Below the pieces are notes generated by a model. The model did no database searches. It saw only the letters and a list, made by a program, of their open reading frames with translations, and had not been told where the DNA came from. The position numbers were made by a program, and so were the translations under genes. Positions 55,381-64,000 of a stretch of DNA of 64,000 bases are shown here, piece after piece (position 1 is the first letter of the stretch; each line of letters opens with the position of its first letter). This stretch comes from Axinella damicornis (taxonomy: Eukaryota; Porifera; Demospongiae; Axinellida; Axinellidae): NCBI GenBank assembly GCA_963931865.1, contig OZ007518.1:1115549-1179548 (forward strand), read 5' to 3'.

Positions 55381-55893
55381 TAGACCTTATGCACATGACG
55401 TCAGAAGGCATTACGTCATTAGCGAACGGGCCGTGCCCGCCGTTTTGAGTGGCAAAAAACCGTACTTAGCTCACCGTCGGTTCAAGGCGAAAGAATAACA
55501 TGATGGTTAAGAGTTGTTGTGCCGTTGGATGCACCAATCGTTTCCACAAAGACTGTGGATTACCTTTCTACAGATTTCCTGTTGATCCTGACAGGCGCAT
55601 AGATGGCTCGCTGCTGTGAAAAGAGAAAACTGGCAGCCCAACGTGAGTTCATGTATGGGTCATCCACTGATCCTGGCAGCATATCTAGCTTTCATCGTAC
55701 CTCTGCTTTGTCGCTGCATCCAGGTCCTCGATCGTAGTACTAACAATACTTCCGCTCGCACATCATCACCGTCGCGTCGTACACGTTCTTGCCACTCAAG
55801 ATGGCGGCGTAGCAACGCATCGAACGTTGCTATGTAATTGATGACGTAATCGTACGTTGGAATGTAATTATTGAAAGACGTGCATAAGGTCTA
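55381..55893 (+). mobile_element. TIR element carrying a THAP-domain exon
   Basis: TAGACCTTATGCAC ... GTGCATAAGGTCTA, with TA outside each end. Subterminal 'ggcattacgtcat' and 'gatgacgtaat' are also inverted. The interior carries the frame at 55500-55642. THAP domains are DNA-binding modules of P-element-type transposases as well as of host proteins. Confidence 0.65.
55500..55642 (+). pseudogene. THAP zinc-finger N-terminal exon with frameshift
   Basis: MMVKSCCAVGCTNRFHKDCG then 'LPFYRFPVDPDRR', a shift of frame, then 'RWLAAVKRENWQPN' and donor GTGAGT. This matches the THAP start (C-x4-C, conserved FYRFP, W and W-x-P). The CxxH half would be in the next exon, which is not seen here. As it stands the frame stops at 55618 (TGA), so it is broken. 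Confidence 0.7.
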
Positions 55894-56075
55894 TACGAAC
55901 CGTGCGAACCATGAACGGTCTACCTCAACAAGGATGGAGACTATAGCGCGCGGTGAGGGGCTAAAGCATTTCATGAAGACGGGGAGAGTGCTTCAAGCGA
56001 TCTCATGTCCTGCATGCAACAGAGCACATCATGGTGTGCATTAGCTAGCTACTGAGCATGCATGCAGGTTTTAAT

Positions 56076-56381
56076 TAGTCTCGCGGGGCCAGACCCACAC
56101 GGAAGGGAGGGTCTGGTCAAGTGGCAATTAGCAATTTGTTTTTGACACCCCAGAACATTCTGGGCATATTTAATGTAATCAAGGCTGAGGTAGCGCTTCC
56201 TCGATTCAAGCTAATGAGTTCACACTTTGTACTATGTGAGTAAACTTACGTAACAATCAAAACAGTGGCGGTAACAGGTACTTGAAGAACGTCTATGTGC
56301 TGACTGCGCAGAACAAGAGTGCCATTGCCACTTGACCAGACCCTCCCTCCCTTCCGTGTGGGTCTGGCCCCCGCGAGACTA
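56076..56381. mobile_element. 306-bp foldback with 9-bp target duplication
   Basis: tagtctcgcggggccagacc ... complement, arms ~50 bp, flanked by ggttttaat (56067-56075, 56382-56390). The empty site is visible in the other copy of the duplication (ggctttaat near 54770). Confidence 0.92.
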
Positions 56382-56800
56382 GGTTTTAATAGCTATAGCT
56401 AAACCATCACGGTGTGTTAGACTGCTGCTTCAGCTATTGCCAGAGGATGGGAACTTGACTGGTCTGCGCTCGGTAACACTTAACTCACTGTGACATGCAG
56501 TCAAGACACAGATCTGGCATCAGCAGAGAATGAGAAAGTCGATCGCCCTCCGGTGGCGACAACAAAGTTCTCCTGGACCTACCTACTAGACTGCTTCGGC
56601 TAACCTGATTCGCAGTTGCTGTGAAGTGCATGGGTGTACTTTTAGTGTCATAACTTCTAAGTCATGCTATGCTCTCCGTCACATTCAGATGACATGCACT
56701 GACAGTGACAGTCATGCACATGCATCTGACACGTGCTCATGCAACTGCTCCGTGCACATTCGACAACTGTACTCGCTCAGGCTCGCCCCACAATGTTCTG

Positions 56801-57505
56801 CATTCGTGTAGTATATAAGTGTACCGCTTCTGAGATTTGGAGAGATTTTTTGTCTCGGCACCGAAGTGCCGAGACACAGTGCTGGATGCGTGGTACGTAC
56901 GTCGCTTTTCGCAATGCGCCCGCGCAAGTGCTGCATGCATGCTCTACACCCTTAATAGGGTGTTAAACGTATTTATAACCTGCAAGTAGATTTTCAAAAA
57001 TGATTATGGGTTTGCATGGCTGCTCATGAATCCTCTTACCAAGACTGCTGCTACATAGCTCTAATACTTAATTCAGGACAATGAATACTCACCCATCCAG
57101 TGTGCTGCACTCAGCCATCCCAAGTGCATACTAAAGCTCACTCAGCTCTAGCTAGCTAGCTATAGGGTATAGATAAGTGCTGAAAGAATTGGCCAAGGTG
57201 TTGACTAAACATCAAGCCCAGACACGACCATACTGCTTTCACCCTTTGGGTGAACATTCCTGACCCACCCCTTGCTCACACAGAACCTCCAAGGATATTG
57301 ACGCTCACTTAAGCTGAAAGTCTCATAGCTAACAGGTTTTGCAGTCATAATAAAGGGTTAAGCAGTTGCCATGTCCTCTTCATGATTCTAGCTGATACCA
57401 AGTCGTGCCGAGACACATCAAGTCTTTTAAAGACTCACTTGTTATGTATTAGCATATATTGCATGTACGTCGTATCCCTACATACAGAGTCTACCGACTC
57501 TGTGA
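56801..57505. other. Non-coding end of the transposon block
   Basis: No exon. An R1-type end ('ctaccgactctgtgata') is at 57488-57504 immediately before gene B's intron resumes. Confidence 0.5.
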
Positions 57506-57729
57506 TATATTCTGCATCATCTGGAAGGAAGATTCTCACACTCTGACAGTAGCCCCACCCAATGTACAGTTAAGTATACAACTGTGTGATCACATTCAGG
57601 AGTGTGTGTAAACAGTATTTTCTGGTTGAAGTAATGTGTACTCCGAAATTAAACCACCTGCCTTTTGCATGTGAAGGTGTATGTTGTGTTTGCAGTGTTA
57701 CTATTGCAGTTCACATCTCTCCCACACAG

Positions 57730-57774
57730 GATTGGAGAACTTCCCACTACCTTGAAGCTGGCCCTGAACTAATG
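57730..57774 (+). CDS. Candidate 45-nt mini-ankyrin exon (gene B)
   Basis: Acceptor ccacacag, DWRTSHYLEAGPELM, donor GTAGTT, phase 0 to 0. Same class as 19040. Confidence 0.4.
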
Positions 57775-57998
57775 GTAGTTGACAGCATGACAGAAGCAAT
57801 AGTCACTGCACCAAGCAACAGCCATTCACAATAGCCTATGCTAATATATGATACATGTTTGTACATTGAAAAGTGGGTGTGGTGAGCTTCAGTACACGAT
57901 ATAGTTGACCTGCTCTGTATATGCTCTTGCCTATTGCATGTGAAGGTGCATATTTGTGTTTGCAGTGTTACTATTGCAGTCCATATCACTCCACACAG

Positions 57999-58052
57999 GA
58001 TTGGAGAACTTCCCACTACCTTCAAGCTGACCCTACGCTAAAAGAGTTGAAG
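57999..58052 (+). CDS. Candidate 54-nt mini-ankyrin exon (gene B)
   Basis: DWRTSHYLQADPTLKELK, phase 0 to 0, acceptor ccacacag, donor GTGCGT. Confidence 0.45.
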
Positions 58053-58320
58053 GTGCGTAGTGTACAGCATAACAAAGCCACAGCCATGAACTTGTTCAAG
58101 ATACGCAATACAAAGTGTATGTGTTCATGCAGACTGCTATCACCATTCATGACACACATTGTCTATCATTACATAATTATTTACGGCTACATTGAAATTG
58201 TGTGTGGTCAGTCTCTATTTCCATGTGCATGACTACCATTCAAAGGACACTAACTGTAGCTAGTCACAACACAAGATGACTGGTCCGCATGTACACATTC
58301 CTCCCTCAACCTCCTCACAG

Positions 58321-58419
58321 TATGGGAACACTGCACTGATCATTGCATCCTCCAAAGGCCACTCCAATGTGGTGAAGAAGCTCCTCCAGGCAGGAGCCAC
58401 TGTCAACACCACTAACGAG
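58321..58419 (+). CDS. Gene B ankyrin exon (YGNTALIIAS)
   Basis: 99 nt, phase 0 to 0, acceptor cctcacag, donor GTATAA. Repeat YGNTALIIASSKGHSNVVKK + LLQAGATVNTTNE. Confidence 0.85.
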
Positions 58420-58588
58420 GTATAACAAGCAAATGTTAAAGTGTCTCATGCTTAGTAGGTCCCATAATTCCCCTCCCTACGCTCCATTTAATTTCATATC
58501 CACTTGCCTTTGCATATGAGGGTGTGGTCTGCTCATGTTTGCAGACTGCTACTAATGCAGTACATGTACATGCACACACATATCACAG

Positions 58589-58687
58589 GTTGGGATTACT
58601 GCCCTCCACCTTGCAGCACGGGAGGGACATGAAGATGTTGTGGATTTGTTGCTTGAGGCAAAGGCTGACCTGGAACTGAAAACAAAG
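58589..58687 (+). CDS. Gene B ankyrin exon (VGITALHLAA)
   Basis: 99 nt, phase 0 to 0. Repeat VGITALHLAAREGHEDVVDL + LLEAKADLELKTK; Pro of the usual ADPEL is Leu. Confidence 0.85.
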
Positions 58688-59060
58688 GTCAATGAGTGCA
58701 CTATACATTGCACCAGCAAATGCTACTATGTTTGCAGTAAGAGGCGTATCTGTTTGTACAGACGGACTCAAAATCAATTACCACTAATGACATACGATGA
58801 CTATTGTATCATGAGTGGCCAATTGTTATGTGCCTCAAATATACTCCGTATTCCGCATCATCTGGAAGGAAGAAACTCACACTCTGACAGTAGCCCCACC
58901 CAATGTACAGTTAAGTGTGATCACATTCAGGAGTGTGTGTAATCAGTATTTTCTGGTTGAAGTAATGTGTACTCTGAAATTAAACCACTTGCCTTTTGCA
59001 TGTGAAGGTGTATGTTTGTGTTTGCAGTGTTACTACTGCAGTCCATATCTCTTCTCACAG

Positions 59061-59093
59061 GATTGGAGAACTTTCCTCTACTCTGAACAACTG
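59061..59093 (+). CDS. Candidate 33-nt mini-ankyrin exon (gene B)
   Basis: DWRTFLYSEQL, donor GTACAG, phase 0 to 0. A shortened relative of 19040; weak. Confidence 0.25.
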
Positions 59094-59333
59094 GTACAGT
59101 TAACAGCATGACAGAAACAGTGAATGTACTACATTCAGTGCACCAAGCAACAGCCATACACAAGAGCCTGTTCTAGATACGATACAAAGTGTGCGTTCGT
59201 ATAATTATTGAAAATGGGTGTGGTGAGCTTCACGATACTATTATACTGAGATCACACTGACATTAAACCACCTGCCTTTGCATAAAATATTATGTTGTGT
59301 CAGTGTTACTATTGCAGTCCATATCTCTTACAG

Positions 59334-59375
59334 GATCTGAAAACTGCCCTGTACTATGCTGACACTGAATTACTG
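59334..59375 (+). CDS. Candidate 42-nt mini-ankyrin exon (gene B)
   Basis: Acceptor cttacag, DLKTALYYADTELL, donor GTACAG, phase 0 to 0. Confidence 0.35.
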
Positions 59376-59615
59376 GTACAGTTAACAGCATGACAGAAAC
59401 AGTGAATGTACTACATTCAGTGCACCAAGCAACAGCCATACACAAGAGCCTGTTCTAGCTACGATACAAAGTGTGCATTCATGTAATTATTGAAAATGGG
59501 TGTGGTGAGCTTCACGATAGTATTATACTGAGATCACACTGACATTAAACCACCTGCCTGTTGCATGTGAAGGTGCGTGTTGTGTTACTATTGCAGTGCA
59601 CATCACTCCACACAG

Positions 59616-59669
59616 GATTGGGAAACTTACCACTACCTTCGAGTTTACCCCGAACTAAAAGAGTTGATG
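59616..59669 (+). CDS. Candidate 54-nt mini-ankyrin exon (gene B)
   Basis: DWETYHYLRVYPELKELM, phase 0 to 0, acceptor ccacacag, donor GTGCAT. Confidence 0.4.
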
Positions 59670-59953
59670 GTGCATAGTGTACAGCATAACAAACTCTTCA
59701 CTGTACCAAGCAACAGCTGTGCACAATAACTTGTGCTAGATACAAAATACAATGTGTTCATGCAGACTGCTATCACCATTCATGACACACATTGCCTATC
59801 ATTACCTCATAATTATTTACGGCTGCATAGCTACGTTGAAATTGCGTGTGGTCAGTCTCTATTCCATGTGCATGACTGCCATTCAAAGGACACTAACTGT
59901 AGCTAGTCACAACACAAGATGACTGGTCCTCATTAACACATTCCTCCTCACAG

Positions 59954-60052
59954 CAGGGGGACACTGCACTGATGATTGCATCCTCCAAAGGCCACTCCCG
60001 TGTGGTGAGGAAGCTTCTAGAGGCAGGGGCCACTGTCAACACTACTAACCAG
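59954..60052 (+). CDS. Gene B ankyrin exon (QGDTALMIAS)
   Basis: 99 nt, phase 0 to 0, acceptor cctcacag, donor GTATAA. Repeat QGDTALMIASSKGHSRVVRK + LLEAGATVNTTNQ. Confidence 0.85.
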
Positions 60053-60187
60053 GTATAACAAGCAAATGTTAAAGTGTCTCATGCTTAGTAATTCCCATAC
60101 TTCCGCTCTCTTTATACCTCTAATTTCATATCTACTTTCCTTTGCGTGTGAGGGTGTGGACTAGCTCATGTGTGCAGTGTTACTATA

Positions 60188-60695
60188 TAAGTATCACCAT
60201 AGTACCAAGCTATACCGGAAAATATCACGAGTTTGTTGCCGTAGTATTGTTATGAGTGCGAAGCACGAGTAACAATGCCGAAGGCGACAAACGAGTGATA
60301 TGTTTCCGCAGGAGCTTATGAGCGGCGCGAAGCGGCGTGAAGGAGCGTCAAACTACCGTACTTGTTAGGGTTCCATCACTCGCAAGATAGCAGTGGCACA
60401 AAATGCCTTATAGGGCTGGGCTACAACTCGCACCTACTTTGTTAAGAAGCCTGTGAGGGCCCGCAGACGTGTGAAAAACTAACCATCCACGATAGTATAC
60501 ACAACACTTGCCCACCTACTTGCGTTACATCTTGTGCAGCCGTACACATACACAGACCGCAAATGGGAGCAATTGAAATCTGTGTAAGGAGTGTCAAGTG
60601 TGGCAACCTTGTGACTGATGGGTATGCTAGTTGGACGCTCCTTCCCGTTATGGGCTCCTGGTTTCCGGTATAGCTTGGTACTATGGTGATACTGA
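60188..60695. mobile_element. Palindromic element split by a CAGGAGC insertion
   Basis: Same palindrome as 31009-31151 (tatcaccatagtaccaagct), interrupted by 60309-60660. Sequence to ~61240 repeats gene A 31152-31690, so the whole ~700-bp module exists in both genes. Confidence 0.75.
60309..60660. mobile_element. hAT-like CAGGAGC element, 352 bp
   Basis: CAGGAGCTTATGAGCG ... CGTTATGGGCTCCTG, flanked by gtttccg (60302-60308, 60661-60667). The uninterrupted site is in gene A (gtttccggtatagc near 31120). hAT elements usually make 8-bp duplications; seven are exact here. Confidence 0.75.
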
Positions 60696-61276
60696 TTTTA
60701 TCATACAAACCTGGAATTTCATTGCACATTCCTCTACCAATGAACGTAGCGAATGCGCGTTACCATAGCTTGCTCATGGCGACAATATTTTCATTTCTGG
60801 TTGCCAACCCTTCGCGTTAGTACGGCAAGCTTCAAACGCTTGGGTGAGAAGGCCTGCGTACCAAGCCCAAGGCGGAGCCACGCCGATAACTGGCAGCTGT
60901 ACGGTCGGGCCACGCTGGGCAGTTGTACGGTCCATTTCAAACGGAGCCTACGAACGACTTCAACCTCGACTTCCGGAAGTATCGAGATGTAAGTCAGCCC
61001 TCTTCAGGAGCCAAAAAGGAAGTCAGTACCAGCTAGTCCAGGTAGTCTCTGACACGAAACTATCACAGAGTTGCTGTAGCGCACGTGACTTACTGTACAT
61101 AATACGGATTTCTCGCGTGACCTACAGTACTAGTACGGATTTTTCACGTGACCTACAGTACAAAATACGGGTTTTTATCAACTGCGCTTGCGTACCAGTC
61201 TTTTCCATTGACTGCTGTACATTATTCAAACGTAGGTGTATGATAATAATGCAGTACATGCACACAAATATCACAG

Positions 61277-61375
61277 GATGGGTGTACTGCCCTCCACCTT
61301 GCAGCACACGAGGGACATGAGTATGTTGTGGAAATGTTACTTGAGGCAAAGGCTGACCCGGAACTGAAAACGAAG
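61277..61375 (+). CDS. Gene B ankyrin exon (DGCTALHLAA)
   Basis: 99 nt, phase 0 to 0, acceptor tatcacag, donor GTCAAT. Repeat DGCTALHLAAHEGHEYVVEM + LLEAKADPELKTK. Last exon of gene B in the window. Confidence 0.85.
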
Positions 61376-61499
61376 GTCAATGAGTTCACTATGCATTGCA
61401 CCAGCAAATGCTGCTATGTTTGCAGTACCAGGCGTATCTGTTTGTACAGACGGACTCAAAGCAACAACCACTAATGACACATTATGTGTATTCCAAAAT

Positions 61500-61604
61500 A
61501 ACGTAGGTGCTCTAATTAAGGCGCCTCTCCAATAATAAAGGCGCCCCCACGATGCGAAAATATTTAGCCGCTCTAAAGAGGGTGCCCTCTAGCCATTGAA
61601 ATAT

Positions 61605-61637
<33 letters not shown>

Positions 61638-62430
61638 GAGGGGCGCCTTCCAATAAATTTTGCAAGACCAGTCTCGCTGTGCAGACAGCTGACAGACGAT
61701 TGGCATACTCCGCTGTGCCATCGGCCTATCCTTCGGCTCCTTGCAACACGAAAGCTGAAGCATCCTGTATACAACGGGAAGAGCTCGAGTTCGCTACTGG
61801 AGAACACCGATCAGCACATGGACACTGACGACTGTAATGTTGCTCCAATTACAAAGCGCCTCTCTAAACAAGGCACCCCTAAGAGTCCACAGTGATTTTT
61901 CTCTCTCCAATGAAGGAACCCCCGCCGACAAGAGCGCATAAGTAGGTCGCGCGGAGTACTCCGGGGGGTGCGATCCACTTATGCGCTCTTGCCCGCCGAT
62001 CGTAATTATTTTCTAAGGGCACCTTTATTAGAGCGCCTAGGAGTTCTAATAAAGGTGCCTCTCCAACAAAGGCGCCCTCACAACCCAAATATATATTTTC
62101 CCACTCAAAAGAGGGTGCCCTCTAGCCGTAGTGACATGGGGGGGGGGGGGGGGGGGGCCTTCCAATAACAGAGCTTTTTGCACGACCAGTATCGCTGTGC
62201 AAATGGCTAACAGATGATTGGCATACTCTGCTATGCCACCAGCCTATCCTTTGGCCCCTTGCAGCATGAAAGCCAAAGAGCTTGAGTTCACTACAGGAGA
62301 ACACCGATCAGCACGCGGACACTGATGACTGTAATGTCGCTCTAATTACAAAGCGCCTCTCTAAACAAGGTGCCCCTAAGAGTCCGCAGCAATTTTTCTC
62401 TCTCCAATGAAGGCACCCCCGCCGATCGTA
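61500..62430. repeat. Two related GC-rich copies with poly-G tracts
   Basis: 61500-62030 and 62035-62430 are diverged copies sharing 'gagggtgccctctagcc', a poly-G tract (30 G at 61607-61636; 20 G at 62138-62157), 'gacgactgtaatgttgctcc'-type sequence and 'gcgcctctctaaacaaggc'. They sit in gene B's intron. No exon. Confidence 0.7.
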
Positions 62431-62960
62431 CCGTATTTCCGCGAATAGACGCCGCGGCGTTTATTTATTTTGTTGGTCAGTTTGGTGCAGCCACTATTCG
62501 AGGGCGGCGTTTATTACTTTCAGCAGTATGACAGTGCCACGTACACAGCTAGTTCCCCGTCGAATTGCGTCGACAAGCAAGTGAGAAAGTCGAATTTTCG
62601 GTCGAGAAACACAAAACAACAACTCACAATCTCACATGGGCAAGTGCCGTCCGCGATCCGCGGCTGGAACACTGAGCGCTTTACCTTTGATTAGCCGTCG
62701 CTTTGTGTCAAAGCGATACACACGGGACGAGGACGATGGTGAAGATGTCTTCGCCGGATGCATATGTAGGGGGATGACGACGAGCTCGAGGACTCAGACT
62801 GTCTTCCACGACTGTTGGAAGACGTACAAAGTTGTATCGTCATACTTTGCGCATGCTAACCCGCCGCGGCGTTTATTTGAGGGCGGCGTTTATTTTACTC
62901 AGCGCCTCCAATTGTGCGGCGTTTATTCGAGGGTGGCGTCTATTCGTAGAAATACGCTAA
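62429..62960. mobile_element. TA-type TIR element (CCGTATTTCCGCGAATAGAC)
   Basis: TA|CCGTATTTCCGCGAATAGAC at the left and 'cgtctattcgtagaaatacg' at the right are inverted; 'ggcggcgtttattt' is repeated several times. Non-coding frames only. Confidence 0.6.
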
Positions 62961-63044
62961 TTTTTTTATAAGGTTGCCTCTATTAGAGCGCCTAAACCAC
63001 TTGCCTCTTGCATGTGAAGGTGTATGTTGTGTTTGCAGTGTTAC

Positions 63045-63760
63045 TAGCCTCGTTCCCAGGCCTACCCCGTTTTTTTCTGTTCTTCGGTTTCCGTTGACAA
63101 TAATACACAGATGCGGAAGGGCGGCGAAAAACGCGGAAGGCCTGGTATCATTCGGGGGGGGGGGGGGGGGGGGGGGGGGGTAGGACAAGATCACGTGCAC
63201 TGTCATTTAGTATGACGTAATGCAAAGTCATTCTGCTGCTTTTCTCCGTGGAAGAAGGCTGCATTGCGCTTTCAATGCATCCTGAAGAGTAATCTCCGTG
63301 CAAAGACTGTGACCGAACTGGGTATAAGCCACTACACACTACTACGTGCCTGTACTGAGCAGTTATGTATGTGACCATGCAGACTCACCGAGAATATCAG
63401 CGAATGCAGACTTGTTGACTGCACTCAAGTGTTTAGCATCAGGTAGGAAGTCAATAAAGCGATCGAACCCCAGCGATAAGTCAGCGCTAGAGCTGTTACT
63501 TGTCTGCTAGTTCCGCATACTTCTTGTATATTATTGTGCACTATACCTATGGAATGTTAATTGTACCACGTGCGCACAGACCTTGTCCCACCCCCCCTAG
63601 CCCTGGGTATGGGTATCATTCATCACATGCTTTATGTCAAGTGGACGTAGGGGGGTGTGGCCCAACCGCAAATAAGTTTAAAAACCGCCAACGAAGTTGT
63701 ATAGATCGTCTGAGTGCCCTGGCACGTGGATATGAAATTTAAGAAGAAGAATGAATAAAT
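63045..63760. mobile_element. Foldback-family element, right end unclear
   Basis: Begins tagcctcgttcccaggcc inside a conserved ankyrin intron (after gcagtgttac). The interior resembles 35091-35529 ('accgcaaataagtttaaaaa') and includes a 27-G tract (63154-63180). No right end with a matching 9-mer is seen. Confidence 0.5.
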
Positions 63761-64000
63761 TGGAGCCATAGTTTATTGAGTGGGTTGTTTCAAGTGCCTC
63801 GTGAGACTTCAAAATTGAAAAGTGATGGGGTACGTATTGAAGTGTAAAATGCTGCTGTTTTGTGCGACACTGTCGTGAGGGAGTCAGGCAATTTTGAACT
63901 AGCTTGTCTGAAGAAAGAAGAATACCGATTTCGGCCGTTTGGCGACTTTCTGGTGCGGTGTTTTCGAAATGGGTTTTCATGACACTGGGAGTCTTCTTGG
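63760..64000. mobile_element. R1 fragment at the window edge
   Basis: Matches 14990-15200 ('gaccactgggagtcttcttgg'-type end). Continues past the window. Confidence 0.6.

Larger units (their letters stand above)
54485..56800. repeat. Tandem duplication; second copy carries two insertions
   Basis: 54485-55210 and 55272-56800 are copies of one ~720-bp sequence ('acgtcgtgccgtaaat', 'aaggatggagactatagcgc', 'accatcacggtgtgttagac'). The second copy is interrupted by a THAP-containing element (55381-55893) and a 306-bp foldback (56076-56381). Confidence 0.8.
45070..57505. mobile_element. 12.4-kb nested transposon and satellite block absent from gene A
   Basis: Gene A reads 'tgtactatatattctgcatc' continuously (16966-16985). 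In gene B the same sequence is split between 45076 and 57507. Contents: 'gcaaaaagtaag' element, pogo-like TA element, CAGTGGCGGAT element, dimeric array, inverted unit, duplicated element with THAP and foldback insertions, and an R1 end at 57475. Confidence 0.75.
36540..61375 (+). other. Gene B model: death-fold + helical domain + ankyrin protein (3' end outside window)
   Basis: Exons: one or more death-fold heads (36540 remnant, 37295, 38101), large exon 40856-41736, possible small linker exons 42310-42336 and 42861-42908, ankyrin exons 43216, 44571, 58321, 58589, 59954 and 61277, plus candidate mini-exons. Exon classes and their order follow gene A. No terminal exon like 32804 is found, so the gene continues past 64000. 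A 12.4-kb transposon block separates the second and third ankyrin exons. A death-domain/ankyrin architecture suggests a cytosolic adaptor in cell-death or immune signalling; this is inference from domain content. Confidence 0.7.

Noticed and set aside
1..64000. CRISPR arrays, bacterial operons, riboswitches, phage
   Set aside because: Repeats lack regular spacers, exons have eukaryotic splice sites, and no prokaryotic gene organisation is present.

Overview
The window looks like invertebrate nuclear DNA, most likely from a demosponge. The evidence is many short coding exons with GT/AG borders, an ankyrin-repeat gene family with one repeat per phase-0 exon, death-fold exons, an N-terminal helical domain that I associate from memory with sponge and cnidarian immune-type proteins, and a dense load of DNA transposons. 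No bacterial operons, ribosome binding sites or rRNA genes are visible. The species call is inference.

Two paralogous plus-strand genes dominate. Gene A (about 578-32899; its 5' exons lie left of the window) has a large exon with a Pro-rich repeat and the helical domain. About 18 ankyrin exons follow, ending in a terminal exon with a stop at 32897-32899. Gene B (about 36.5 kb to beyond 64 kb) begins with death-fold/CARD-like exons (36540-36721, 37295-37604, 38101-38447). It continues with the same large exon (40856-41736) and ankyrin exons at 43216, 44571, 58321, 58589, 59954 and 61277, and runs off the right edge. The introns of A and B align, so each serves as the other's empty site. A carries an ~8.9 kb nested transposon block at 6453-15357 that B lacks. 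B carries a ~12.4 kb block at 45070-57505 that A lacks. Small 33-54 nt exon-like pieces that look like ankyrin repeats with the centre removed recur in both arrays. The likely protein is a cytoplasmic death-fold/ankyrin adaptor or sensor; that role is inference.

Between the two genes (33.4-34.4 kb) lies a broken minus-strand gene for a multi-pass membrane protein. An internal ~450 bp segment of it is inverted in place.

The rest is mobile DNA. The clearest family is a foldback (Mutator-like) series with TAGYCTCG ends and 9-bp target duplications. It ranges from a 621-bp copy carrying a RecQ-helicase fragment down to an 18-bp bare palindrome. Also present: TA-flanked TIR elements (one with a pogo-like transposase N-terminus, one with a THAP exon), hAT-like CAGGAGC elements, elements ending in CAGTGGCGGAT with 5-bp duplications, LINE fragments (one with a perfect 16-bp target duplication), a ~460-bp dimeric tandem array (47.7-53.1 kb), GC-rich minisatellites and long poly-G tracts.
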